A stretch of DNA of 64,000 nt, from the NCBI GenBank assembly GCA_037367405.1, contig JAZKJV010003126.1, forward strand, positions 372,001 through 436,000, written 5' to 3'. Origin of the DNA: Ottelia alismoides. Its lineage: Eukaryota; Streptophyta; Magnoliopsida; Alismatales; Hydrocharitaceae. This document shows, piece after piece, positions 35,180 through 46,900 of this stretch. Positions within the stretch are counted from its first letter, which is position 1, and each line of letters begins with the position of its first letter. The notes beneath the pieces are model-generated. The model was not told the origin of the DNA, made no database searches, and saw nothing but the letters and a program-made list of their open reading frames with translations. The translations under genes and the position numbers were made by a program.

Positions 35180-36199
35180 ATGTCAACCAATAAACCTCCT
35201 TTGAAAATCATGGAACTTTTGTCCAAGAACTCTCCATATCCATGCCATGAAAATCAATTTGTCTCGAACAAACCCAAACCATCATTCATTTCAGCTCTTT
35301 CAAAAATGGCGGAACATTTATCCAAGCATCCATCAGATCTATACTATGAAAATGAATTCGTATCGGTTAGACCCAAAGCTGCAAAACCTCCTCCAACTAC
35401 ACATCATCCAACTTCCATAAGAGACTCTTAACCACCAATAGATCCAACACTCTCTATAAATACGATCTACTTCATGAATGAGAATCCTTTGTATTCGGAT
35501 CATACAAACCAACAACTGACTGAGGTCTCCACTTCTTCATATGTCAATCCTCTCTATTCCGATCATAGAATCCATCCTTCATATTCTCTAAATGTCAATC
35601 CATCATTCATGGGAGATTACAACCACATGATCGAATTTAACACTTCTTCACATCTTCCACCTTCCCCACCCTTGAACACAAATGCGCAACCATCATCTTG
35701 GATTGACCATGACAACCCCATCTTTAGACATGATACTCATACATAGGACTGGACTAATGATATCGAAACACACATATTATGTATGTTGACTCCATAGTAT
35801 AACGGTCCGACCAATCATGATCAAAGGAATGAACTCTACTCAGACTAACTCCATATGCCTGAATCACATGGTTTATATCCTATTGACCAGACTCCTTCCA
35901 TGAACTGCGAGGAGAAATTTTCAGAAGATAAAGATCATATATTCGATATTCCAAGAAGATCTTCAACCAGCTCATACATAAAAATGGAAGATGAATCTCA
36001 AAAGCAAAAACACACACCGATTGCTCCCATGATGGGTCATGAAAAGATTTTGGAGGATGATATTTTGAGGATAAATAAGAGATTTGATTTAATTGAGGAT
36101 AGATTTAGAAAGTTTACCGACCGATTAAGTTCCCTCTCTGGTAGCTCTGATATAAAAATAGATGAGGAAAAGATTGGATCTCATGATGAAAATTTTTAG
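35180..36199 (+). pseudogene. Gag-like region of element G, broken into three frames
   Basis: Three successive open stretches: 35180-35431, 35474-35746 and 35855-36199. The first contains two copies of a roughly 35-residue unit (LLSKNSPYPCHENQFVSNKP and HLSKHPSDLYYENEFVSVRP). The second repeats NPLYSDH and is Ser/Pro/Asn-rich. The third ends in a likely coiled coil (DDILRINKRFDLIEDRFRKF) and an acidic tail. No standard Gag domain or zinc knuckle is visible. Its position before the protease, and the analogous coiled coil in element B, make it the structural-protein region by inference. Confidence 0.6.
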
Positions 36200-36423
36200 G
36201 ATATTCAGAAACCTAGGGATGATCCTGACAACGACACCTCTACCTATTACTACCCTAGGGATGACTATGATTCGGCTGATCAAAACCCCTGCTCATCTAC
36301 GAAAAACACCACATCACCACACCACACAGAAAACACCAAAAAATTGGAATATTCAAAAACACCCAAAAAATCAAAAATCTAGAAAAATTCATAAAAATTG
36401 AGACTGAAGAAGATCTGCAGAAT

Positions 36424-37031
36424 TTGGATCCTGCTGTACGGGAAGCATTGGAGAAGAGACTGATTTTCGAACTTCCCTTTATACAATACATTGAACATTT
36501 CCACGACATTAAAGGATTTGTAATGGACAAATTAATGATGAAAAAGTCGGACATGATAAGAACAAAGACTGAAAGACATATCTTGTCAATGGCCTCCTCC
36601 TTGGTGTTGAGAAAAACCAAGAGCCGCATAGTGAAGCGGTTGCCCAGATCTGACTGCGAAATCAAAGACATAATTTTCACCCATGCTCGAATTGATGATG
36701 ACTCACCAATTAATATCCTTCGACCTATGTATTTCATGAGCTCAAACTCAGACCTATCAGGAAGATACGAGAGATCGTTCAATTGGCTGATCGATCGATA
36801 AAGCGGCCGAGAGGGATCATTTCTATCATCATGACATTCCAAGAAGCTCCGCTCAAAGTAGACTTCACGATCATTGATATTGAGCATCAAGGAGAGTTCA
36901 TACAGTCTCCAATTATTCTCGGAAAGCCATTCATAGCATTGGCTAAGGAAATTATTGAGTCTGAGACTCGGGAAATCAATTTTACAGCATTGGAAGCACT
37001 TCGATCTCAACAAGTCTTTGAGAAGCCATGA
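36424..37031 (+). pseudogene. Athila-like protease region of element G
   Basis: The frame from 36424 reads RLIFELPFIQYIEHF..., matching the conserved stretch before the Athila protease (INIPFAEALEQMP...). It reaches RIDDDSPINIL where the family has the catalytic (L/V)DSGASINIL, so D is kept but the S-G-A of the active site is lost. After a frameshift near 36780 the next frame reads VQLADRSIKRPRGI and then DFTIIDIEHQGEF, followed by PIILGKPFIALAK. These match ADRSIK.PRGI..DV, VDFIVLD and PIILGRPFLAT. A stop ends it at 37031. The protease is therefore inactive through both frameshift and active-site change. Confidence 0.85.
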
Positions 37032-37652
37032 TTTTATAAGGTAACCCACGAAGTCCTCGACAACCGCAAACATCAAGCGGTAGAAGAGCCCTACCCCATT
37101 GCTACACCTGAGATAGCAGTTGTTGATGAGACTATTGGTTTAGAGACGCTCCCTCCTTCTCCATTCCCAGCTGCTCTCACCATAGAAAATCAAATATATG
37201 AATCATATGATCCTAAGACGTATGCATGGTCACACCCTGAGTCAACCTATTCCGATTACCTTGATCACATCAACTCGACACAGGAATGCTCCAATGTCAA
37301 ATCAATTGAGAACGAACATGCATAGACTCTCCCCACTATTTCAATTCCTGCGGATCTCACAATAGAAGAGTGTTTCTTATATGATCCTAAGACATATGCA
37401 TGGTCGCACCTTAAGTCAATCTACTCTGAATACCTTGACCAAATCATCCCAACTCAGGAGTGCACCAACATCCAGAAAATTAAGAGCAAACACGCAGGAC
37501 GGACACTGACCAAGGAAAGAAATTTCAATGGTTATTTATCTGGAGACTCAAGTGGACCAACAACTTCACGAATCAAAATGACTACTCCTTCATCGAAAAA
37601 AAAGTCACCTTTGACCTTCCGAAAGAGGAATCGTCTGATGATTCCTCATTAG
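37032..37652 (+). pseudogene. Post-protease reading frame of element G with a 58-60 codon repeat
   Basis: The protease frame continues beyond the stop at 37029-37031 for 206 codons with only one internal stop (37323-37325) before TAG at 37650. This is unlike neighbouring frames and suggests it was once translated. It contains two tandem units (37146-37325 and 37326-37496), each with DPKTYAWSH, followed by YSDYLD or YSEYLD and then TQEC. The end is basic (SSKKKSPLTFRKRNR). In an autonomous element this position would hold reverse transcriptase; nothing here resembles it. No family recognised. Confidence 0.65.
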
Positions 37653-37672
37653 GTCTGGAAAAGGTAATCTAA

Positions 37673-38140
37673 TTGAGTGAAGTTTGTTCGGCAATCTTAA
37701 AACCTTACCTTCGCAAGGATCCAAACTTCGATTCCCATTGGACGACTCCCATTCCTCATTATTATTCATCTAAAGTTGATGCTCCTTCTCTCATCAAATG
37801 CACTGGAATTATTTCTTATGAGCTGACTGGGACTAGTACTTCAGAGTATTCATCTGAGGACAAATCACTTGATCCCAAGAAGGAACGAATTCTGAAAAAA
37901 CAACTGAAGATACAAAAAGAGAAGAATATCCGGAGTGTGTCCACTTTCAAATACTATTCCTCTGAGGATAACTCTGATGATGGTTACATTTCATCTGACT
38001 CATACGCTTCATCTGCTATCTGACATGATTTATTCGAGGACAACATTGATAATAGTTGGGAATCATATGCTTCATCTCCTTCTCGTCATTACGATCTCCC
38101 ACCACAGGCTCACAAGAAGATCAGCCGAAAACCACCTTAA
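37673..38140 (+). pseudogene. Ser/Asp-rich acidic protein region of element G
   Basis: The frame 37673-38023 encodes SEVCSAILKPYLRKDPNFDS, then a charged Lys/Glu stretch, then repeated acidic serine clusters (YYSSEDNSDDGYISSDSYAS). After one stop the same frame continues to about 38140. It is in a different frame from the preceding repeat region. It parallels the acidic TSSDDEF repeats after the protease in element B, so an acidic C-terminal region appears to be a shared feature of family X. Function unknown. Confidence 0.55.
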
Positions 38141-38199
38141 TTATCAGCTAACCACCCTCCCTCCCGACCACACCGGTTTCCTTGTACATTTTCTTCCTT

Positions 38200-38550
38200 T
38201 ACTTAGGCCAAGGCCTAAGTATAGGGTGGGGGGACAGATGCCATCTGGACATACCATTCTCCCCATCTCACGATCATTCCATTTCCACCCTTCTTCCTTA
38301 CTTAGGCTGACCAGAGCCTAAGTATAAGGGGAACCGATGCTCATCTGTATATATTCTCCTCATTCACATATCCCGATCGCTTCATTTCCCCTCTTTTTCT
38401 ATACTTAGACTGTTCACAACCTAAGTATCGAGGGGCTGACCGATGTATCTATCTTTTTCTTTTTCACTCTCTTATGCTTAGGCCGAGCTATGTCTTCTTT
38501 ATGCTTCTTGTGCTCTGAGGACACATCACTCGCTAAGTATAGGAGGGTCT
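38200..38550 (+). repeat. Array of four PPT-like hairpin units (element G)
   Basis: Units near 38201, 38300, 38400 and 38474. The first is ACTTAGGCC-AA-GGCCTAAGT followed by ATAGGGTGGGGGG. The second is ACTTAGGCT/AGCCTAAGT followed by ATAAGGGG. The third is ATACTTAG/CTAAGTAT followed by CGAGGGG. The fourth has a longer loop and ends CTAAGTATAGGAGGG. Each thus ends in a version of the true PPT (AAGTATAGGGGA, 39759-39770). Confidence 0.85.
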
Positions 38551-38559
38551 GTATATATA

Positions 38560-39758
38560 CTATGTATATATTTTACCCATATCTCGTACTTTCACGTAAG
38601 TCTATATGTATTTACGGGGTGGGTAACTAACTTGAAAAAAACAACAAAAAAACAAAAAAAGAAAACAAGAGTTTTGCTAATAACACTGTCTGTGTCTAAC
38701 CAAAAATATTTGAAAAAATGGCTTCTTATTCATCTTTGCATAATAAAAACTTGTGTCTGCATTTCACACACCTGCACCTCATCCAGCATTTCATTCATTT
38801 GCATCTTTGAAAAATCCTTGGGTTCTTAACCGAGTTATGAGCAGAAACCGAGAGTGGTCTGAACTTGACCTTAATCGATCTAATTTTCAGAGGAACTTCA
38901 CCGAGAAATAGGATTTTAAAAGCTTCAGGTCGGTACAACTCTGGAATAATAAATTAATTTGTACTCTCGCACTATGCACTTAGCTCAACTCAAATGGGAT
39001 GTTGGAAAACTATGTGAGTTTCTTTTCTGGTAGCATGGAAATTTTAAGACTGGAGTACGAGTTGAAATAAAGCTTTGGAAAAGGGATGGACAGCTGGGAA
39101 CAATTTTTTCTAAGACCCCAAAACATGTACGGAAAAAAAGATTCTATATCCGTAGGGGCACAACAAGATCCAAGCAGAACCACCAAAAATCCAAATATAA
39201 AGAAGCCACTACCAAATAAATATCTGACCAAAAAGGTCCAAGCTTAAATAAAACCTACAGATCTTGGTGGAGACTCGACTATACTGGCCAGTTTCACAAG
39301 GAGAGGTGACTACACTGGCCACCCTCCAGTTCTTTTCTCCTTCTTCTAACTTCTCCCCCATTTCGATTGTGAACACTGCGCGATAGACCTTAGAAGGAAA
39401 TACCTGACTCCCCGAGGACGAGTTACTAGAGAGGAGGTTTGCATGGTAGTCCGACAATTTTGGATGGGAAGAGCTAAAACCTTTCACACATTTGAGTCGA
39501 TTGTTCAATGTTCATAGGGTATGCTTTGGGAGGAGGATCGATCTAAGATGACTTCTGAGCCAAAACCGTGACAATGACGTGTAGAACTTGAAGGCTGTTG
39601 ATTTAAAAATTCTAAGTTTCACAGAAGTTCTGCCAAACTAATAATCTAAAGGTCGAGTCTAGTTTCATTTTCACCTTCATCTCACGGTCTTGGTAAGAAA
39701 CCCAATCTCATTTCACCTCATGGCATTTCTTTTTGATGCTCAGGGATGAGCATGTTTT
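38560..39758 (+). other. 3' non-coding interior of element G
   Basis: No coding frame on the plus strand; minus-strand frames at 39010-39508 look like chance. An A-rich stretch lies at 38632-38672. It is homologous in part to 16860-18330 of element C. The last 35 bases contain a small hairpin (ATGCTC/GAGCAT, 39736-39752) immediately before the PPT. Confidence 0.6.
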
Positions 39759-39770
39759 AAGTATAGGGGA
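39759..39770 (+). other. Polypurine tract of element G
   Basis: AAGTATAGGGGA lies directly against the 3' LTR start TGATGAATC. The same motif precedes L18, and on the minus strand M2 and M4. Confidence 0.85.
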
Positions 39771-42700
39771 TGATGAATCTCAGATTCATCACTCTAAAAT
39801 TGATTAATTAAGCTTAAATCCCTCAAAATCATAGGTGTTTCTTCATTTATTCTGCATAATTAACATTCATGCATGATTTGATAAGAATTGCATTTTATCA
39901 CTTATTTTCGCACAAAATAAGAAGCCAAAAAAATCCCATCCAAAATTGACCTGTAAATAGCCCAACTTCCATGGTTTTTAGCTAATTCATGCTAACTCCA
40001 AATGACCAAAACAACCTCCGCTGTGTACATATCACTAACAAGAATAAATGAATTTTTTTAATACAAAAAATCACTACCCTAAATAAGTGGACCAAAAACC
40101 CAAAACCTAGTTCTAGGATTGTCGGACTAAAACCTCAATATCTTCCCCATCCAGTGTCTGTTTTGATCCTACTCACTTTTGAACTAATGTACATTCAATT
40201 ACCTTTAAAACAAGACCAAGTTCAAGTGAATCAGAGCTCATATGTGAAAGTTGGGTTTTGGGCCTCTTTTGTACATTTTGTATTTTAACGGTTTTTGACC
40301 TATTATTTTATGTACATAATTAATCTATTTTATTTTATTTCTTTTTCATTTGTCTTCTTTGATGAAAGTTTTATTAAAATGCGTAAAAATCCAAATCCAA
40401 ACTATGCTTGAAATCAAAGAAACTAACTGAGTTCGAGTGCACTAACTGTTAGTACAAAAGTTGTCTTTTTTGTCTTTTATTTTATTTCTTCTTTGTCTTA
40501 CTCAATAAAAATCCAAAAAAAATGATTAATGTGTAAATATTTATCCTTGATTTCATCATAATTTTTCCGGATTTTTATCTAATTTAAAAATGACAAAAAA
40601 TTATAAAACCCAAAAATCAAGGTATGCTATGTACATGGGATACCCCAAAAATATCACTTTGTGCAATTGATTGATTTTGGTTTTGATGTCTTCATGAAAA
40701 TTGTAGATATCATCGAGATGAGAAATTTTTGTAAAGAAACGTTTTCGATCCGAGGTCATTTGCTATTTCTTTTCTATTTTTCTTTGTATTTATTTTTCGA
40801 ATTTTGTGGGGCTGACACGTGACAGCTCCTGGAGCCGCCACGTGTCAGCCATTTTTTAGGGTTTTATTATACATTTTTATAAAAAATTTAAAACCATCGC
40901 ACGTGCAGCGCACGTACCGACCAAGCATGTGCTCTGCACGTGCACCGCCTGCACCCTTGTGCTCTCTTGCTGCCACACATCGCAATCGCGGCCGTCCGAT
41001 CTCGGTCGATTGGACGGTCGCTGGACTTCATCTTCTTCCCCTCCAGATCTGAGAAGCACCACCCTTATCATGATTTTGCACCGCCGGCTCCCACGATCCC
41101 GACTGCGTATCCCCCTTTCTCAAATCAACCGCCGTCACCGATCACCCCTTCGAAATCTCCATTAAATCTCGTCGGATCTCAGCCCGCAATTCTTGCATCT
41201 CCGATCTCCATCAAACCCAATCGCCCCACCTTCCATCTCCAACTGCCCGTCCCCTCTTCTATAAATCCAAAGCCACCGTACCTCTGGATCTTCATCTGCC
41301 GACTGCACATCGAAGGAAGAAGCTCCGATGGTGACAACCCAAACGTCCACTCCTCACGGCGAGATCCGAGGCCTGGTGCCTCACCGCAGTACACCACCGA
41401 CTTCGCATCTGCATCTGCTGCGATGAATTGCCATTGAGCCATCCTACAACCTTCGACAACCATCGTCCACTTCAACTCCATTAGAACGTCAATGCCCCGT
41501 TCGCCGGAAGGTTTATCGACATCAATTCCAGCCTTCTCTTCCGCCATGGAGCGTCGTTCAGACCTCCCCTTCATTGACGCGAAGCATCGCAGCACATCCC
41601 GCACCTCATCTTCGTCTTTGCCCTGCCTCCACCATGCATCGTGTCAGCCGGAGCCACCTAGGAAGACTTTGTCCAGCTCCGGTGCTCCTCAGAAGCTCTG
41701 CCAGCCCCTCACGTCCTTCACTCCATCAGCCCCGCTGCTCCGCCAACGACCCGGCCCTCCTCTACTCCTCGCTAGCCGGGCAGTGATCCCGAGGCCCCCA
41801 CGCACTTGCCCCGCACGTGCGTTGGAGGAACGACGTCATCCATCCCCACGGGTCACGTGCTGGGTACGTGACCGCGTAGGAAAATTGGGAAGACCCCCCA
41901 GTGGATTCTCATATTTGCAAGAACGCCCAGAGCTAGAGGACACGTGCTACGTACATGACCCTCTGGAAAAATTGCAGACATACCCCCTAACATGAGGTAA
42001 TTGCACATTAGTCCTTTTGCATTTTATTTTATCGTTAATTATTTTATTAATACCCCTGACTTCCTATATTATTTTGAGCAACATTTTCGCATTATTTCAT
42101 CTTCATAAAAATAACACGATGTTTGTCAGTTAATTCTCTACATTGTGGTATATGTCTGACAATTTTGTGATTAATGTTAATTAATAATTAATTGTATTGT
42201 GGAAAATTGCATATTTTGCCCATTCTGTGCTTGAATATTCATAGATAATTAATCATTGCTCTAAAATTATCAAAAATTCACAGATTGTAGAAATAATTGT
42301 ATGTTACATTTTGCCTAAAAAGAATTATATGCATCCATAATTTTTCCTTTAAAAATCATTTTGCATATTTTAATATTTAATTTTTAATAGAGATAGGATT
42401 TTTCTTAAATCCATCACCTAGTGATAGATCTTGGATAATTTTATCCCTTGAAAATAATTAGGTTTAATATTTATTATAATTAAATATTGAAATTCACTTT
42501 GTTTGCATTTAAAAATTCATAAAAAAATTCATCTTACATCCAAAAATTCCAAAAACATTGCAGTGCATTCATTTCATCATAATTATCATCCCGACCAAGT
42601 TTCATGTTTTTCGGACATCGTTTGATTGATATATACATTTTAGTCCCTAAAATAGGCCAAAGTTGCATTTTGCATCCCTAATTGCATTAAAAATTACAAA

Positions 42701-42952
42701 AAAAGACCGCCTCGAAAATCTGCACAAACTTTGATAGACAAATTTCTAGGATGTTCCTTTTTCTCTTTGTGTTCGACCTTGGGACTTGCCCAAGTAAAAT
42801 AAACATAAAACCACATTGATTCAAAATTGATTAAATAATTGTGGTTATTTTTTGACCGATTTCGATTGCCTGCCTACAACGAAACGACAGACATTTTAAA
42901 GCGAATGATGATCCATCGCAAGATTTTAACACATGCTATCTCGGATTCGTCA
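39771..42952 (+). repeat. 3' LTR of element G ('G3')
   Basis: Full-length partner of 30532-33714, with the same TATA box (41260-41266), GC island (40800-41890), G-box dyads (40810-40850; 41852-41872) and U5 landmark TGTGTTCGACCTTGGGAC (near 42770). It ends GATTCGTCA at 42952. Confidence 0.93.
40810..40850. promoter_or_regulatory. 41-bp G-box palindrome of G3
   Basis: GGCTGACACGTG at the left and CACGTGTCAGCC at the right are exact complements, around a centre CAGCTCCTGGAGCCG that is itself nearly palindromic. Two intact CACGTG cores. Confidence 0.85.
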
Positions 42953-43966
42953 CACGTTAATATGCAATCAGAGGGGTGTCAGCTATCATGAAAAATAGAT
43001 CGAAAACTCAGCTAGGATCCGGTTGTGGGAAGCAGGACATCGACTCATAAGCAAAGAGTGAGGGATCAAAGTCGATATCATAAGAAATAAAGGAGGAGGG
43101 AATATTAAAGATTCCTCCGTGTCACTTATAGTCTCAAGAAGATACAAAAAGTGAAGAGTAAGAGACTCTTTACACGATTTGATATCCGATGGTCATAAAG
43201 TCGGAAGATGAAGAACACACTGAATATCACAAGACACATATCAACCTTGTGAGGGTCGTCAAGGCGAGCAGACTCAGATGGGTCAGGAGTCTCTGCATAA
43301 TCAGGAGACTTGATCTAGAGATACACCAACTAGGATACACAACCAGAGAGGAGATTGAGTATACGAATAAGAAGACTCTTCTTCATGCTCCACCAGATCG
43401 GAGACACCATAAGTGAAGCCGAGTACCCACAAAATAATGTATCCTGCTGTAGATAACCCTCAGGAAGTGATACATACTAAGCAATGAATAATAAGAACAG
43501 AACTCATCCTTGCGAGGGTCATCAAGGAGAGTAGACTTAAAGGAGTATGATCCATCAGACGTGTTAGCAGAAGCAGTCTCGGTAGGTGACAGATCGGCTA
43601 CCCATCAGAAGAGATCAAAAAGAACTCGAAGATGTCATCGTCTCCTGCAGATAACCCTCGGAGAGTAATGTGTACTAGGTAGGGAGTAATCTGAAGAATG
43701 TGACTCATCCTAGCTAGGACCGTCAAGGAGAGAAGGCTCAAAGGAGTCCAGACAGCTAAGATAAGTGGTCTCGTGATCCGACAAATCAGACACACCATCA
43801 AACAGTGAGACTGACGGCTCATATCGGATGACTTGGTTTCCTGCACCATTAGAATGGAAGCACAACCCGTGAGTGAAACTGATCGTAAAGAAAATGCTGC
43901 ATGCTCCCGCGGATAATCCTCGGGGAGTAATGCAAGCTAATTCAATGAAAATCAGGTTAACACTGG
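42953..43966 (-). mobile_element. Interior of element F, right part, with diverged tandem repeats
   Basis: The stretch between the G insertion and LTR M3. It contains diverged tandem units of about 205-255 bp sharing 'GATAACCCTC.G..AGT.AT' and 'GAGGGTCGTCAAGG.GAG.AGACT'. Copies of the first are near 43450, 43655 and 43908; copies of the second near 43248, 43516 and 43718. No frame is open for long. By position it is the leader or gag-side interior of a minus-strand element, but it has no clear match to the leader of B or G, so this is inference. Confidence 0.5.
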
Positions 43967-46900
43967 TGATGAGTGGAATGAGTAACTAGGGTTATGTTTA
44001 TTAATTAATGTGCCATTGTTACCCAAGCTAATCGATTCGAAATCGAGAAAATTATTCAACCATAAATAAATAAAGCAAGTAAATTAGTGGTCTAAGCTAC
44101 TTTTATAAACCTGGTATAGTGACCAGGGTTGAACATAGAGTACTATGATAAACTAGGTAGGTAAATCAAGAGATTCAAAGGATTTTTATTTTTTTATTGG
44201 TGGTTTTTAATTTTGCAAATTTTTAGTTTTGAAAATAAGGAAAATAAAGACAAAGAATAAAAGACAAATACACACGATTTTTCTATTTTTCAGATGGGGT
44301 AAAAATAATCAGAAAAATCAAGAAAAAATATTTTTGTGTTTTTAACATTTTTTTTTAAATTTTGGGTTTTTAAAAAAATGAAAAACTGAGAAAACAACCA
44401 AAAAGTGCATGGTCAGGAATGTTTTTCAAATTAAAATATCAAATATGCTCAAAACTCCTGGAATTATTTTTATTAAAAACTATATGTAAATATCTACAAC
44501 AGAGAACACGAAACAATTTTTGGATTTTCTATGATTTTATATAATTTTATTGTGTTTTTAGGGTTTTGCAAATTTTTAGAGTTTTATAAAAGCAAATGCA
44601 ATGAAACTGGTACAGAAAATCAAACAAATCAAAACAAGGCTATTCTAATTTTTAAGAATTTTGAGGATTTTTTCAAATATTTATGAATTTCCTAATGCAA
44701 CGGGGACTTTTTATGTTGTTTTCGAATTGTTAATAATAGCGAATAAAAGAAAAATGACAAACAAAAATCACCACAAATAAAACACACTTACATGAACTAA
44801 ACTGATTTTTTATGCAATTTTTGGAGTTGTTTTTCTATTTATTGCAATTAATAAAAGAGAACAAAAATTAAACATAGTACAACGGACCTAGATGCAACTA
44901 TTTCAAGTTATAGGGTCAAATATTAACAAGCAATAAAATCCGGGGGCCTAGTGCAATTAATCCAGAGAAAACGTGCGTTGGACATGGTTCACAGAATATA
45001 GGGTATACATGTAAATACTTAAAAGTATTCTGCTTCAGATAACATGTAAAAACACAGGGAAAATATGCAAATATCCCATAAAACACGTAAAGACTGAGTT
45101 CGACTAGGCTGGACTAAAATACAAATACTAAAATGCTGAGGTCTTAACTGCAAATGTTCATAACTACTTTTGTAAATTACTATATTAAAACAAAATGACA
45201 GTAAAGGTGGGTAAAAAGTGCAATATACCTAGGCAGGCACGTGGCACACGTGTGGTGGCTCTGACGTACGATCCTGATGGACCGTTGCTAGAATGATCTG
45301 ACGGTTCAGGTGGCAGATGAGGACATGCAAGTCATGTGTGCTCTGGAAAAGATCTGACAGACAACTTTTTGCGATAACATGTGGTCTGGATCAAATATGG
45401 AGGTGGGGTTCCTCATCCAACAGCGATGAAGGCATCTCAAAGAACTAGAAGAATGTAATGCAGACCGAGCTTCTATCAAGGGTTTTTGGCACTCCAAGGC
45501 TCTGATCAACTCACTTAGAGGCTCAACACCAAGCTGAAGAGGTTTCACGTTGACTGGAATACTCCAATGGAGCGAAGGACTGCTAGATGAAGATCTGGAG
45601 CTCGAGGTGCATGGAGCAGCTCCACCATTAAAGTTGAGGCTCAGTTCGAGCCTCCTGTGCGTCCTGAACCTACAAGGGGTATCGCTGCTCGATGACGAAG
45701 CCTCGACCAGGGTTATTTTGAGATAAAGGCCAAAGAAATTGAGGGGTATGAATATCGACTTCCGACGCATGTAGAGGAGGGAATTTTGAGCCTAATCGCG
45801 CTCCGATGAGCGAGATTTAGGGTGATCAAGGTATGCTGGAATATGGAAGGTGAAGTCGAGTACGAATCAGTACGGATAGATGATCAGGATGAGCTTCCGA
45901 CGCGGTGTCGGAGCTGGGGAAGCGAACAGTGATGATGAATGAAATCGAAGGAAACAATACAATGTGAAGGGGTGAAGGTACCTGAAAGTGCTAAAGTGGA
46001 GGGCATAGTAAGGCAGAGTGAACTGTTGGGTGATTGCCTTAACTCGACCGCGGAAGGTTGAGGAGGGTACTCGCGGCGGAGGTATCCGACCACGATTGAG
46101 CTATGAGTCAAATCACCCCCAAATCGAGCACCAAAGGTTTCCTCAGGACCCTGTCACTATCCTAAGTGTTTTTGGTGGAAGAAAAAGAGGTGCAGAGTGA
46201 GCTAGGGCACTAAGGAGGCAGAAGAGAAAATTTATAGGGTACCTCAGACATCTAGAAGGATTAGGCAAGGTGGATTCGTACCTTCCTAGGGATCACGAGG
46301 ATCATGGAACATCAGGGAGTATAGAGGTCCACAATCCAAGGGAAGAGGTGGTCGAATCCAGGCAGAAAAATAGGAAGAAAATGGGTCCGATGAAGGGAAT
46401 GGCGGGTCAGACCTAGAAGGTGGAAAGGTTGACCCGAGTCAACAGACCTGGGTTGACCGATCAGAAAATAACATTTACAAAAATAAAAAATATTAATAAA
46501 AAATAGTAAATTTCCTTAAAATAAAAACATGAATAAAATGAAAAATGTTTGTTATTTTACAAAACTATTTTTCTGTGATTTTTAATAATTTAATAATGTA
46601 TATACAATATTATATACTTCATGCCTTAATATCTATAGGTATCATATTCATGTGTTTTATATACATGTATTTTTATTTTATTATTTTTACAAAAATGTAT
46701 TAAATTTTATCTTTTATTTATTTACAAAATGATTTAAACTATGTGAAAACATTTCTATTTGATTTTTGTAGGTTAATTACAAGAGTTTAAATAAATTCAT
46801 ATTATGTACAATATATATAATATTGGTGTTATTATACAATGAAGAGTTGATTTCATTTTTATTTTATTTTGTGTTTGATGAATTTTATTTCAAATTTATA

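Larger units (their letters stand above)
30532..42952 (+). mobile_element. Non-autonomous Athila-like gypsy element G (family X), complete
   Basis: A 12.4 kb element with two near-equal LTRs (3183 and 3182 bp), TGATGAATC...GATTCGTCA ends, a tRNA-Asp-type PBS two bases after the 5' LTR, and a PPT against the 3' LTR. Its flanks CACCT (30527-30531) and CACGT (42953-42957) look like a 5-bp target duplication with one change. The 6056-bp interior encodes gag-like and protease-like relics and acidic or repetitive protein, but I find no RT, RNaseH or integrase motif in any frame. The LTRs differ by roughly 7% over the first 170 bases by eye, so it is old. It would have needed enzymes from an autonomous gypsy element. 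It lies inside element F. Confidence 0.88.

Noticed and set aside
36297..37076. 259-aa minus-strand frame, the longest in the window
   Set aside because: It is antisense to the protease region of element G, whose sense strand carries clear retropepsin motifs. Shadow frame.
44008..44030. TGCCATTGTTACCC near the M3 tail as a plus-strand primer site
   Set aside because: Wrong strand for a minus-oriented LTR and only partial match; could be chance in an AT-rich tail.
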